A DNA stretch of 64,000 nt from Segetibacter sp. 3557_3 (GCF_004354985.1 NZ_SMSK01000024.1:1-64000), one strand, 5' to 3'; positions 34,243-44,225 are shown, counted from the stretch's first letter. Notes: a model not told the origin generated them from the sequence alone. Numbers and translations: made by a program.

Positions 34243-34656
34243 ATGCAGGTTCAAAGGGTTGTTGTTGCTTATTGGAAAAATAATTTGATTAATCCAATCG
34301 AGGTGTTTTCAAGCCTTAAAAACCTTTGCCTTGCACACAAAGAATTTAATTACAATACACTCAGCAACTACCTTAGTAAACGTAAAGTTCCATATGAGAC
34401 CAATACAGTACGGATCGAACGTAAAGTTGTTGTCTCCCCGCCCACAGAAAATGTGTTTCATAACCGGCAAATTACCCCGGTAGTTAGAAAAGTTGCCTTG
34501 AAAAAAGCTGATGACACCGGCAATGACCTCGACTACTGGTTGAGCAAATCACCAAGGGAAAGGATGGCAGCGGTAACCTCAATCGTGTCGCAATCTTTAG
34601 ACGAGGGACAAAGGCTTGACAAACGGAGGATCTTGAAAAAAAAAATCAAAGCATGA
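34243..34656 (+). CDS. Small protein coupled to a nucleotidyltransferase-like gene
   Basis: A 137-aa basic protein. The first 60 residues (NPIEVFSSLKNLCLAHKEFN, YNTLSNYLSKRKVPYE) look like a helix-rich, perhaps DNA-binding, domain common on Bacteroidota mobile elements. The last 45 (DLDYWLSKSPRERMAAVTSI) resemble the partner proteins found before nucleotidyltransferase-type toxins. Its stop overlaps the next start by 4 bp. I infer an antitoxin-like role, which is not proven. Confidence 0.6.
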   Translation: MQVQRVVVAYWKNNLINPIEVFSSLKNLCLAHKEFNYNTLSNYLSKRKVPYETNTVRIERKVVVSPPTENVFHNRQITPVVRKVALKKADDTGNDLDYWLSKSPRERMAAVTSIVSQSLDEGQRLDKRRILKKKIKA

Positions 34657-35141
34657 CACTTGCAAAGGATTTCGAAGACTTTGTAAAACTACTAAACTGG
34701 CATCAGGTAGACTACATGATCGTTGGAGGGTATGCCCTTGCTTTTCATGGTAAACCCCGTCATACCGGAGATCTTGACATTTGGATTAACATCTCGGAGC
34801 TTAATGCAACTCGAATGCTCCAGGTTCTGTCTGACTTCGGGCTTTCATCAATGCGTTTCAAAAAACAAGATTTCTTGAAAGCTGGTTATATGAGCCAGAT
34901 TGGCTATCCTCCTCTGCGCATTGACATTCTAAACAGTATCGATGGGGTGGACTTTGGTGAAGCAAAAGGTAATATGCAAACGGTACGTTTAGATGACGAT
35001 CTTGTCGTTAACTACATCGGGTTGAACGAGTTTGTCAGGAATAAGAAAGCTTCGGGCAGAAGCCAGGACATTGCCGATATTAAAGAAATTCAAATGAAGC
35101 AATTAGCCAGGAAGGTACCGGGGAAAGGAAAAAAGCTTTAG
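34653..35141 (+). CDS. Nucleotidyltransferase-like protein (MNT/AbiEii type)
   Basis: A 162-aa protein with the nucleotidyltransferase core VDYMIVGGYALAFHG and TGDLDIWINIS (G-G ... D-x-D metal ligands). The later region PPLRIDILNSIDGVDFGEA fits the third acidic position. Related proteins act as toxins or defence components with a partner encoded just upstream, as here (4-bp overlap). It is Lys-rich at the C-terminus (KVPGKGKKL). It lies on the recombinase-bearing element, so stabilisation or defence of that element is a likely role. Confidence 0.75.
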   Translation: MTLAKDFEDFVKLLNWHQVDYMIVGGYALAFHGKPRHTGDLDIWINISELNATRMLQVLSDFGLSSMRFKKQDFLKAGYMSQIGYPPLRIDILNSIDGVDFGEAKGNMQTVRLDDDLVVNYIGLNEFVRNKKASGRSQDIADIKEIQMKQLARKVPGKGKKL

Positions 35142-35374
35142 CCGGTTTAAAAATCTTTCAGATTGAAATTACGTCGGAAGCTCTGCTACCGAGCTTGGCA
35201 AGTGAGCATTAATCAATGCCTTTACGATTGTGGTTAAGCGATGGTATGAAGAAAGCTCGACTCTTTGCCAGTTTAATTTAGTGACAATTATCAATCTTTT
35301 TATTTCATCTGGTTTGTAGATTTATAACATCGATTGATTGTTTGTAGCGAATAGTGAAATTGAAAAAGTGAGTT

Positions 35375-35713
35375 ATGCCAAAAAATTACAACAGCGTAGA
35401 AGAACCCTTGTACCCACAAAAGATCTATGCCTCCCAGCTTATTACCATTGATGACCTGGAACACTTTAAAAAGCGTCTTTTGGATGATCTGCTGTCGGTT
35501 TTGAAAGTTCAACAGACCTCTCCTGCTAAAAAGTGGATGAAATCGCATGAGGTACGCAGGCTTTTGAAAATTTCGCCCGGCACTTTGCAGTCGCTAAAGG
35601 CAAATGGCGTAATTCCTTATTCGAAGATTGGTGGCGTGCATTACTTTGAGTATGCCGAGATTGAAAAAGTCATGCAGGGTGGGAAGGTGAGTGGGGGCGG
35701 GATTGGGGTCTAA
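35375..35713 (+). CDS. Excisionase-like helix-turn-helix protein
   Basis: A 112-aa protein. Residues about 50-105 (KKWMKSHEVRRLLKISPGTL, QSLKANGVIPYSKIGGVHYF) form the winged-helix/MerR-like HTH common to small Bacteroidota element regulators and excisionases. The N-terminal part is a hydrophilic linker with a short helix. It probably steers excision or expression of the integrated element. It is followed 49 bp later by the tRNA-Ser-like site. Confidence 0.85.
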   Translation: MPKNYNSVEEPLYPQKIYASQLITIDDLEHFKKRLLDDLLSVLKVQQTSPAKKWMKSHEVRRLLKISPGTLQSLKANGVIPYSKIGGVHYFEYAEIEKVMQGGKVSGGGIGV

Positions 35714-35761
35714 GAGGACTTCCTATTGGAAGATAACAAGAAGTATTGACCTTAAGGTGCT

Positions 35762-35778
35762 AATCCTCTCTCTCCGCC
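35762..35778 (+). other. tRNA-Ser 3'-end-like sequence, putative attachment site
   Basis: AATCCTCTCTCTCCGCC matches the T-arm and acceptor 3' end typical of Bacteroidota tRNA-Ser (AATCC..TCTCTCCG plus CC), missing one C in the T-stem. No 5' half is found. A terminator follows at 35792, as after a true tRNA gene. It suggests the end of an element that integrated into a tRNA-Ser gene. Confidence 0.45.
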
Positions 35779-35791
35779 GGATAGCATATCA

Positions 35792-35842
35792 AACTGTATC
35801 AAAAGCCCTCAAATTCAATGTTTGCGGGCTTTTGATACAGTT
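35792..35842 (+). terminator. Long perfect hairpin, tRNA-type terminator
   Basis: Arms 35792-35808 (ending AAAAGCCC) and 35826-35842 (starting GGGCTTTT) are a perfect 17-bp inverted repeat with a 17-nt loop. The loop (AAATTCAATGTTT) resembles that of the terminator at 32552-32590. It probably terminated the original tRNA transcript. Confidence 0.75.
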
Positions 35843-36055
35843 GTCTGTAGCGATCGGCTGTTATTGCCTATTCGACTATATGTTTGGAAATTTCCGAAAG
35901 GCTTTAAGTTTTGAGACAAGTGAGCATGTGATTTCGAATAGATACAATAACTAAAGACTTGTTGTAATCTAACTTACCGGATGTGTAAACTATAGGTACG
36001 TATGGCCTACTAAGTTCGGGAAAACCATTTAACTCGAAAGGTTGATTTTTACTGA

Positions 36056-39008
36056 TCAATGCTGTACGATAACCTTGCGTACTTCCACGCTACTACTCGT
36101 CGTCAGTCGAATCAAATACATACCCGAAGGCTGCTGACGCAAGTTGAAAGACTCAATTAAAGAACGAGACTTACCATCAACCGATAACATTCTTTGCGCT
36201 ATCACACTACCATTTTCATTTAAAACTTGAAGGGTTACTTTGCCGGGCTTTAAGTTGCTGAGTTGAACGGTGAACTCACCCCTTGTTGGATTTGGATATA
36301 CCATGATGCCATTGTTTCCGTCGGGCACAGTCCTGGCTATGTCTTGTGCTTCACTAATGTTACTTACCGTTTTTAAAGGAGGTTTACATATCCCATCCGG
36401 ATCTTGTACAATTACATGCGCTGTTGCCTGCGCAAGGTTGCCGCTGATGTCTTTAACTGAAATCGTAACGACATTATCGGAAGATGTTGTTGAAGTAACA
36501 TATCTGAAGCTTCCAGCCAAATAATTTGGTGAGAGTGCGGTAGCGGAATGATTGGGAAAGCTGAAGCCGGATGCAGTATTCTCCCCCCAATAGGCTGTAT
36601 TGCCAAAGCTAAGCGCACCATTAACAACATTCCCTATCGGGTAAGGGCCCCCGCCATATCCTGCGTTGCCATTTTTTTCGTACAGGTTATAACCCTTGGC
36701 CACAATTACATAAGTGCCCTGTGGCAAAGTAACCGGAACTATATTCCTAAACCGGTAATTCTGACCATAGGCGTCGGCATTGCCGATGATAATGGCATCA
36801 AGTCCCGGAACGACCGTACGTGTTGTTTTGTCAAATACGGCCACTCGTATTCCACCACCACTTTGTGTACCTGCTATTCCATCGCCCTGGTCGTCAAAAG
36901 CACCTAGTTGGTTGATGGTAATACCCGGCGCAGAATTAACCGTGAACTCTAATCCAAGCTCTCCGTAGAAATCCTGGTTGCCCTTATTGGTAGCAGATAT
37001 ATAAGCCTGTGCAGCCATATATGCAGGTGGGGTAGTAGAATAATTAAAACTTCCCGCAAGGTATACAGGTGACGTTCCCGTTGGCGGAATGCTTTGGAAA
37101 GCTAAACCCTGAAGCAGTGTTCTCACCCCAATATTTGGTAGTTCCAAAATGGATTGCTCCAGTACCTAAATCACCTGTAGGGTAGGGCCCCCCGCCATAA
37201 TCCGCGTTGCCGTTCTTTTCATAGAGGTTATAACCTTTCGCCACAATTACATATGTACCCTGGGGCAAAGACACAGGGGTGATGTTTTTGAAGCGGTAGT
37301 TCAGCCTATAACTATCCGCATTGCCGGAAACAATAACATCAAGACCAGGAACGGGCAAATGGGTCGATTTATTAAAAACGGCGACACGTATACCCCCGTT
37401 TTGGGTTCCGGATATCCCATTACCCTGGTCATCAAAAGCACCAAGCTGATTGATGATAATTCCATCGGCGGCATTGACCGTAAATTCTAATCCCAGCTCT
37501 CCATAAAAATCCTGGTTGCCGGAGTTAGTGCCAGCTATATAGGCCTGGTGGCTTCCTGTAGATGCAAGGTTTGCACAGGTAAACGTGTTAGGGCTAACTG
37601 TGATACTTGCATTGTCTACGGCGCAGTTGTCGATCACAGATTGGATCACATTTGATGGCTGGATAGTGGCTTTGCCGGTTGCATCGAGTTTAACGGTAAC
37701 ATTGCGAGTTGTGATAATTGGTGGCAGGTTGTCGTTTGAACATGCAATAGGCAGACCGTCATTTTTAAAGGCAGCGAGCATAATACCATTGGCGAACCCT
37801 GCTGCGTAAATCCTAGATGAATTTAACTCTAAAGCATTAACGATATCATGAAACGGATCTAGAGAAATCTCCATTATCCCACCGTAGCCAAATGTTTCAT
37901 CAAGGCTTCCATTGGGATTATATCTTAAAAGTCGACTATCGGCGTAGCCATTTCGATAGGTCGAACCTCCCACAATAATCTTTCCGTCGGTTTGGATTTC
38001 AACAGATGCGGCCCCGTTCACCAAATCGAATTGAGTAGTTAGTTTTCCATCACCGTCGAAGCTGAGATCCGGACTTCCATCACTATTATATTTTGCCAAG
38101 GCCAGTGTACTCGCAAGTGTACCAAATATATTTGTTTCGCTATAGCCTGCCAGAACAATTTTGCCATCGCTGTATAAACCCAAAGCCCTTCCTGACGAAG
38201 AAAATGTGCCAAAGTCAGTGAAAGCTACTCCTCCAACGCCGAAGCTGGGGTCCAAAGTCCCATTGGTGTTATACCTTAATACGGCAAAAGAAAATCTCAC
38301 ACCATTATCACCAGTTCCCCCGACTAAAATTTTTCCGTCGGGCTGTATCGCTATGATGTTCCCAAAAGTAGATGCCCCTATTAAAGAAAGCACTTTTCCA
38401 TTTGTACCAAAACTTACATCCAAACTTCCATCTGAATTATACCTTGCTACAGCAATCCGTCGGCCGTCGGATGTGCCGGCTACAACGATCTTTCCGTCGT
38501 TTTGTATAGCAACTGCATTGCCGACCGCCTGTTCGCCAAATGCTGTTGTGACCTTTCCATCGAAGTCAAAAGTGGAGTCAAGACTTCCGTCTATTTTATA
38601 CCTAACCAAGGCGAAGTCGGTAAGGGCATTTCCATTAAGAGATCCTCGATCGCTAAGCCCCGCAGCTAATATTTTTCCGTCGTTCTGAATGGCTATTGAC
38701 AATGCTTCATTATAGTTTGCTCCTATTGAAGTTGTGACTCTTCCATCTCCATCGAAACTTAGATCAGGACTACCGTCTATGTTATGTCTGGTTAACGCAA
38801 AGAAATACTCGGGGCCATTCGTGGCCTGACCGGCGGTAACTATTTTGCCATCCTTTTGGATCGCGATTGCTTTAGCGACACCTGAGCCACTTCCAACAAC
38901 TGTTATTACCTTACCTCCGGCTCCAAATGTAGGGTCCAATGTACCCGGCTGGGAGTAGATACTGATTGAAACAACAATCAGGAACGTAAAAACTAAACTC
39001 GCTTTCAT
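36056..39008 (-). pseudogene. Secreted delta-60 repeat protein with T9SS sorting domain, interrupted by one frameshift
   Basis: Two overlapping minus-strand frames form one gene of about 980 aa. The first (39008 to 37044) has a signal peptide (MKASLVFTFLIVVSISIYSQ) and seven delta-60 repeats of the type YNxDGSLDxSFGxxGKV. It then has a first copy of a beta-sandwich-like module (DFYGELGLEFTVN ... YWGENTASGFSFP). The second frame (37147 to 36056) carries a second copy of this module and a type A T9SS C-terminal domain (VYPNPTRGEFTVQL ... GMYLIRL ... KVIVQH). Comparing the two module copies places a single extra base in GGGAACG at 37075-37079. The product would be secreted or attached to the cell surface. 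It is either a real pseudogene or a sequencing error. Confidence 0.8.
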
Positions 39009-39913
39009 AATATGGTTTGAACAGGTTAAAAGAGTTTGAATAGCTTGTTATCAGTACAAGAGTGCAGGATAATCAATGCTTTCAGTTTAATATGCCTTCT
39101 TTACGCCATCCTGCCGACAAAAGAACCAAATGTACAAGCGAGCGTGGCAAGGATGCTTAATTGAAAACCCAAAACGGGTACATGAAAATTAGATTTAATT
39201 TCAGTGCCCATCTCATCGTTGCAGCATAACCTTCTTTACCTGCACTCCATCGGAACTTATGTTTTGCCCAGGTACCGTATCCAGACTTACCATAAACCGG
39301 TACCATTCTTTGCTCTACCACAATAGTGTTTATCAGTTGAAACCTGCGATGCACTCTGATGGTCCAGGCAACAGCCGAACACCTAAAATTTTTTGCTTTT
39401 TCCGCTGCCTTTTAGAAATAAAATGAGTGCAGAAAAGCAGAGCATTAATACCGCTGAGCTTCCTATTCTTAACTGTCGTCCAAACCATTTCTAACTTTAG
39501 CAAGTGCGACGGTTGTATGCTTGTTTTATCAATCCAATCTTTGTTCGATTGTCTGAGTTAAGCTCCTGGTGTGTGGAATAATTTTCCGAATGCTTAGTAC
39601 AATAAGGTTAATCTTTGATTCTTGGATTAAAGTGCGAAATTGGTGCTAACTCTTCCAAACAAACCAACTGCCTTTCCGTTCCAAAAAGAGTTTCCCTGTA
39701 GACGATAAACCAGGGTTGAAAAGATGCTGTAGTATTCCATTGAAAAATTGGAAGAAAAAAGAAGCTTGGACGTTCCTTGGGGGTTTACAAGTAGTTGAAG
39801 AAAACTTAACCCTGCTCTCATGGTATTTAGTTGTCGATTGATTAGGGACGAGCCTTTTGTCGTATTAGCAAGGAAATGTGACAAGCTTTACCTAAATGTA
39901 AACAATTAGCAGA
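39009..39913. other. About 900 bp without a supported gene
   Basis: Lies between the T9SS gene and a truncated conjugation gene. A frame at 39157-39354 (minus) gives a plausible short peptide, but I see no homology. It may include the junction at which the coupling-protein gene was cut. Confidence 0.45.
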
Positions 39914-40498
39914 TCAAATCTCTTTTTCAATAATCAACCTATATTGGTTCTCATCAATGCGCTTGTAAGACAGATAGTTGCAGTTTTCTGAAACGATTTC
40001 TTCCTGCGGAAAGGACTCATTTTCCCGGTTGAAGATGTCGTTGTTGCTGAATTTTTGTTGGAATACCCGGGAAAGCCACGTACCTCCACTGAGCACTAAG
40101 ATGTACCCGATGGTCGTCGTAGTCATGTACAGGATAGCAGCTGTCGTGCTACTCAATCTAATGGAAAGGACGTGGTAGCTCAAGTAGTACAGCCCAAGTC
40201 CAATCAAGAGGTAAGTTATTCCGGTTTTGTATGTGAGCTGCGGATCCTTCCGGCTTCTTTCTCCGACCATGGAGATGATCAGAAAGCCGATTGAAATCAG
40301 CTTTGCTGAGTGGAAGTTTTCAAAGATTTCTGAGTGGTGAAGGACGGTCAACAGGCGGTCAGTTATCGATCCTGTTATTTGCCAGGTTTCGAAGGCGTGA
40401 TAGCAGCAATAGTAGGAGTGTAGTCCAAGTACAACCAGGCTGATTAGCCTTGTCATGTCCTGGATCTTTCGTAGTCCGTGATCGCTCGTTGTTTGCAT
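39914..40498 (-). pseudogene. Truncated conjugal coupling protein (YWFCY N-terminal domain only)
   Basis: A 194-aa frame that matches the N-terminal YWFCY membrane domain of Bacteroidota MobC/TraG-type coupling proteins. It has about four transmembrane segments (LISLVVLGLHSYYCCYHAF, AKLISIGFLIISMVG, TYLLIGLGLYYLSYHVL, ILYMTTTTIGYILVLSGG) and the linker NDIFNRENESFPQEE. The P-loop ATPase region that should follow (about 450 aa) is missing; the frame ends soon after FPQEE. The remaining part cannot couple the relaxosome to a secretion channel. It is 21 bp downstream of the relaxase gene. Confidence 0.75.
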
Positions 40499-40519
40499 AC
40501 CACAGCATATTTTTAATGG

Positions 40520-41788
40520 TTAGAGATGTCTTGAGATGTGCTTTCTCTTCTTCTTTTTCCCGGATCTTTTTAATTGGTTGGGGATCTGTTCAGCCGACTG
40601 TTCGGGCATTAGCAAGGCCTCTAAAATGCCCTGTTTACCAAGAGCAGAAGCCTCTTCGGCTTCATGTTTCCGGAACGGTGCTCTTTTCTGCGACTGATCC
40701 AAGTCCTGATGCTTTTCAGCTACCGGTTCTGTCGCAATTGCGAGACGTTCAGCTATGCCTTTAGTTGTGTATTGCTTGCCAAGATCACTACCGTTAAAGA
40801 CGCATTTTGTTTTGTGGTCCACGTAGGTTAGGCCGTAGATTAACCTTGACTCGTTTTGCCTAAAGACAGTACTTATTCCATCTTTCTTCAGGGTGCCAGT
40901 CAGATCTGCTAAAGATTGGTTTGGACTCCGCAACAAAGCAAGATCAATCGAGGTTTTGACTCGCCCGTTATGTGGCTGCCGTGCCTGCTGGTTCGCGGCA
41001 TATTTTTGCTCCAGGCACGTTAGTGTTGGCTTGCTGTAGATCAGGCTTGCCTTTATCGGAACACCCACCTTGTTGCCCTGGTCATCAAGTATCCGGTACA
41101 CCAGCCCTTTGTTGTTATAGGTCCTTGAATTTTTGCTTCCGCGATCGGCCACAACATTATACTGTTTCAGTACTGCATTGAACTCTGCAATGCTCGTGAA
41201 TTTGTATTGGTTCAGGACAACATCGAGCACATTTGTGATTGCCCGTTTCATTTCTGATCTACCATACTCAACCTTGCCGGAACTGTATGCCTTAAGTTCA
41301 AAGACCTGTTCTTTTTTACTTTGTTCGGCTGGCTTCAACCCATAGGCTATTTCAATTTCATGGCGCGCTTTTTCGGACTGGTTTCGGCCGAGATTATGGA
41401 GCTCGATCCGGCTCCCATCGGCCCTGATATTAGTCGTGACAATGTGAACATGGGGATGGCCGGAGTCGTTGTGTTGATACAGCAAGTAAGGCTGGTTTTC
41501 AAAACCTATTTTTTCTAAATAGGTCTTCGTAATCTCACGCAGAAGATCTTCAGAAAGCTTTTCTGAAGGATGAAAGTTGAGCGAAATGTGAACGCTGTTT
41601 ACCTTCGTTCGGATGTTTAGATCAGCCTGTTTTTGAAGTCGGCTGAGCTTCTGATAGAAGTTTAAATCGGCTAAATCTTTTGGATAATTTGCAGCTTCCA
41701 GGCAGGTGGCGACCTGCTCTTTTACTTTCTTTTCGTTGTAGTTAATTGCATTTCGAAAGCTGCGGCCGGAGTGTATTACTGCAACCAT
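40520..41788 (-). CDS. Relaxase (MobB-like mobilization nuclease)
   Basis: A 422-aa DNA relaxase that would nick one strand at oriT and pilot it. The metal-binding histidines are in GHPHVHIVTTNI (H-x-H-x-H type), SVHISLNFHP gives the conserved strand before it, and the candidate catalytic Tyr is early (AINYNEKKV). The C-terminal half is basic and ends KKKKRKHISRHL. It looks complete. Its start overlaps the end of the MobC-like gene by 13 bp, the usual layout in Bacteroidota mobilizable elements. The candidate oriT lies upstream at 42217-42288. Confidence 0.9.
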   Translation of the reverse strand: MVAVIHSGRSFRNAINYNEKKVKEQVATCLEAANYPKDLADLNFYQKLSRLQKQADLNIRTKVNSVHISLNFHPSEKLSEDLLREITKTYLEKIGFENQPYLLYQHNDSGHPHVHIVTTNIRADGSRIELHNLGRNQSEKARHEIEIAYGLKPAEQSKKEQVFELKAYSSGKVEYGRSEMKRAITNVLDVVLNQYKFTSIAEFNAVLKQYNVVADRGSKNSRTYNNKGLVYRILDDQGNKVGVPIKASLIYSKPTLTCLEQKYAANQQARQPHNGRVKTSIDLALLRSPNQSLADLTGTLKKDGISTVFRQNESRLIYGLTYVDHKTKCVFNGSDLGKQYTTKGIAERLAIATEPVAEKHQDLDQSQKRAPFRKHEAEEASALGKQGILEALLMPEQSAEQIPNQLKRSGKKKKRKHISRHL

Positions 41789-42168
41789 TTGTCTGCGATT
41801 TTATTGATCTGATTTTTGATTTCAGTGACCTTGTCGAGGAGCACTTTTTTTTCCATTTCAGCGCTCATTAGCCAGGCCCGGAATTCCGGAATGGTGTCCA
41901 GCGTATGGAGCTTTTTAACGGACTGGTTGAAGTTGTTTCCGATGCTGTTCAGCTCATTTCTCAACCGGATCATCTCTGCCATAAAGTCATCAAGAGATTG
42001 GTTTCGCTGGTAAAAGGTTATGGGCTTTTCAAAGAGAATTCGGCGGACATATTCACTTAGTTTGTTGGCAGTACTTTGCCGGCATTTATTTTCCACTTGC
42101 TGGTACTCCTCGCTGGTCAACCTCAGACCAATTATGCGGGTACGGAATGATTTTGACTTTTCCATCAC
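41776..42168 (-). CDS. MobC-like relaxosome accessory protein (MobA)
   Basis: A 130-aa protein of the bacterial mobilization (MobC) family. The N-terminal ribbon-helix-helix-like segment (FRTRIIGLRLTSEEYQQVEN) binds DNA at oriT, and the helical C-terminus (DFMAEMIRLRNELNSIGNNF) is the family signature. It helps the relaxase. Its ATG (42168) faces the hairpin-rich region upstream. Confidence 0.85.
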   Translation of the reverse strand: MMEKSKSFRTRIIGLRLTSEEYQQVENKCRQSTANKLSEYVRRILFEKPITFYQRNQSLDDFMAEMIRLRNELNSIGNNFNQSVKKLHTLDTIPEFRAWLMSAEMEKKVLLDKVTEIKNQINKIADKWLQ

Positions 42169-42216
42169 TGTTCATTTTCACTGATTCTTGTCATATGGTT
42201 CATTGGGTTTCACAAA

Positions 42217-42288
42217 CCGCCCCGACTTCGGAGGGGGCGGCAAGAGCCGGTTGTTTAACAACCGTACATCTTGCCGATTGCGGTACGG
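42217..42288. other. Candidate oriT: three adjacent inverted repeats
   Basis: Upstream of the MobC-like gene: (1) CCGCCCC 42217-42223 with GGGGCGG 42234-42240; (2) CGGTTGT 42248-42254 with ACAACCG 42258-42264; (3) CCGTAC 42262-42267 with GTACGG 42283-42288. Dense hairpins between the primase and mobilization genes are the expected form and place of an origin of transfer. The nick site cannot be fixed from sequence alone. Confidence 0.5.
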
Positions 42289-42381
42289 AGGCAATCTGAT
42301 CGATTTGCGAAGTCTCATAACTTTAGAATGAGCTTGAGGAATTTTCAAAAGACGAAGGGCACGTAAAAAAAGGAGGCAGCT

Positions 42382-43254
42382 CTACGCCTGGATGTCTAAG
42401 TCGCATTGCTGTCTCGGGCCTTTACCTATATGCATCATCCATTCGTTAAGGTCTTTATACCCTTGATACAGGTTGCTGCAGTCCTGGTATTTCGGAGTCA
42501 ATGAGAGCGCGTAGCCACTGTAATTTTGTCCGCTTGTATCACGATCCAGGTAGAGGTTTATGGTCTTGTGCTGTTCTAAAAATGATCGTGAACTTTCGAA
42601 AAAAGAGAGCGAATTCAGGACGGCAAAGTTGAGCGGCGTGGCGTTTAAATCCGGGATGCTGAGCCCAGAAAGGAAGTCCATAAACCCTTCAAAAGAAGCG
42701 ACCGTATCAGCACCATTTCGAATCGTTGTGATACCCTTTGGAGAGCTGCTTAATTTCACAAACGGGTTGAGTAATTCATAGCCGCCGAGATCATTTTTAA
42801 ACCCGATTGCAAAGTATGTTCTACCACCTATTTCGTAGATGATTTCGGAGCAATATCGTGTTGCTGTTTCAAGCGAAATTTTTCTTTCCACCAGGTACCT
42901 GCAAAGATAAAAACGCTGAAGGGTTTTTACCTCCAGGATTTTTATTTTCCGCTCGTTCTCATGCCCCAAAATATTTTTGTTTGTGCTAAAAAATAGGCGA
43001 TGAAAAGAACTTGCCTGGTCTATCTTGGACAAGAATTCGACAGGTGAACACTGCTGGTAGAGTACACCGAAATCAATGATGTTTCCACCCTTCCCGATCC
43101 CATGATCAAACCACCGGTTAAGCTTTCGATTGATCCTAAAGGAGGGTGTCTTTTCAATGCGTAATGGGGAGTGGTACTAATAGTAATCGTTTCGAACATT
43201 GGATACCTTATAGCCAGGGTTCTCAAGGCAGGTGTCGAGGTCAATTTGTCTCAC
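42382..43254 (-). pseudogene. Toprim-type DNA primase interrupted by an amber codon
   Basis: The frame from GTG 43254 encodes VRQIDLDTCLENPGYKVSNV and RNDYY, then TAG at 43177-43179, then YHSPLRIEKTPSFRINRKLN, RWFDHGIGKGGNIIDFG and on to the stop at 42382. This is the CHC2-like N-terminus of Bacteroidota element primases, in which the interrupted position is normally Trp (NDYW), so TGG to TAG is likely. Downstream the Toprim signatures SFEGFMDFLSG and INLYLDRDTSGQN are intact. Translation could restart at TTG 43032 and make a 216-aa product without the zinc-binding part. The exact start is uncertain. Confidence 0.75.
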
Positions 43255-43589
43255 CTCATTAACTGAGAGTTGTTTGCCGAATTTTTTTTTCTGCAGGTTT
43301 TCGGGTTCACTGTTCAATTCCAGATTTAAAAGTTTACTCTTTGCCTAAAAACAAAAAGACCTTGTTTAAGTTTTGAACAGGTCAATCAAAAAAGAGGAAA
43401 ATAAGTTTGCCTCAAACAAGTACTAAGCAAATTACACTTATGCTTAAGACAACAGAAATAAAAAGCCTGTACGACACAGTGCTCAGTTCTACTGTGATGA
43501 CGACGTCGATGCTTCACCGATAATTAACCTTATTCTGTCTGGGCGAGATGCACAATAAAAGGTAGTTTAATTGAATGAAATAGTAATAA
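43255..43589. other. Intergenic region
   Basis: About 335 bp without a gene. An imperfect hairpin GACC..TGTT/AACA..GGTC lies at about 43351-43383. This is the boundary between the mobilization module and the T6SS locus. Confidence 0.5.
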
Positions 43590-44225
43590 TCACTTTTTTG
43601 CTACATCTTCTTTTATCCGGCCAGCGACTACTAAACGCATTTTCCAGTACGCCTCAGTAAGCGCGGCCATAGATACTCCTTTAGAGTTGCAGGAATGGAC
43701 AAATACATTGTTTTTAAGATAGATACCTACATGAGAAACCGTTTTCTCGGAACTCAGGCGGAAGAAAACAATATCTCCTTCTGATAAATAGATTTTTGAC
43801 CTGAACAATTCAACGCGGTTGGTATACAGCTGTTCTATGGATGTACCGGGAAGATTTAACCCGTAGACGTCTTTAATTAAGCGTTTGACAAACGATGAAC
43901 AATCAATTCCGTACTTATTGTTGCCTCCCAATAGGTAGGGAGTATGTAGCCACTTTTGGATGAATGTATAGAGCTTGTAATTAGTAATATTTTCAGGTGA
44001 TGTGTTTAAATGATAGGCGAAATATGCAGTTAAAGCTTTCTTTGCGCTATCGCTTGTGTTGCTGTTTGGAACCGATGCATCACGACGAATTTGATGGATT
44101 TCTTTCGACTGATTATGATTTGCCTCGATTTCTGTTGTTGCCTCGTTCCAATTGATTTTTTTCTGCAAGTGGCACCCTGATAACATAAGGCACACGAAAA
44201 TTGGAGTAAGTCTGTTCCAGATCAT
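43590..44225 (-). CDS. NlpC/P60 lipoprotein peptidase
   Basis: A 211-aa protein if started at ATG 44225 (MIWNRLTPIFVCLMLSGC), which gives a perfect lipoprotein signal; the frame extends to 44288. The NlpC/P60 catalytic Cys is in YGIDCSSFVKRL, the His in VSHVGIYLKNN, and the third polar residue in FVHSCNSKG. It should cleave peptidoglycan stem peptides in the periplasm. It is divergent from the T6SS genes. A peptidoglycan hydrolase at this place could open the wall for T6SS assembly, but it could be a housekeeping gene. Confidence 0.85.
   Translation of the reverse strand: MIWNRLTPIFVCLMLSGCHLQKKINWNEATTEIEANHNQSKEIHQIRRDASVPNSNTSDSAKKALTAYFAYHLNTSPENITNYKLYTFIQKWLHTPYLLGGNNKYGIDCSSFVKRLIKDVYGLNLPGTSIEQLYTNRVELFRSKIYLSEGDIVFFRLSSEKTVSHVGIYLKNNVFVHSCNSKGVSMAALTEAYWKMRLVVAGRIKEDVAKK

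Noticed and set aside
38161-38688. 175-aa plus-strand frame
   Set aside because: Shadow of the delta-60 repeats on the other strand.
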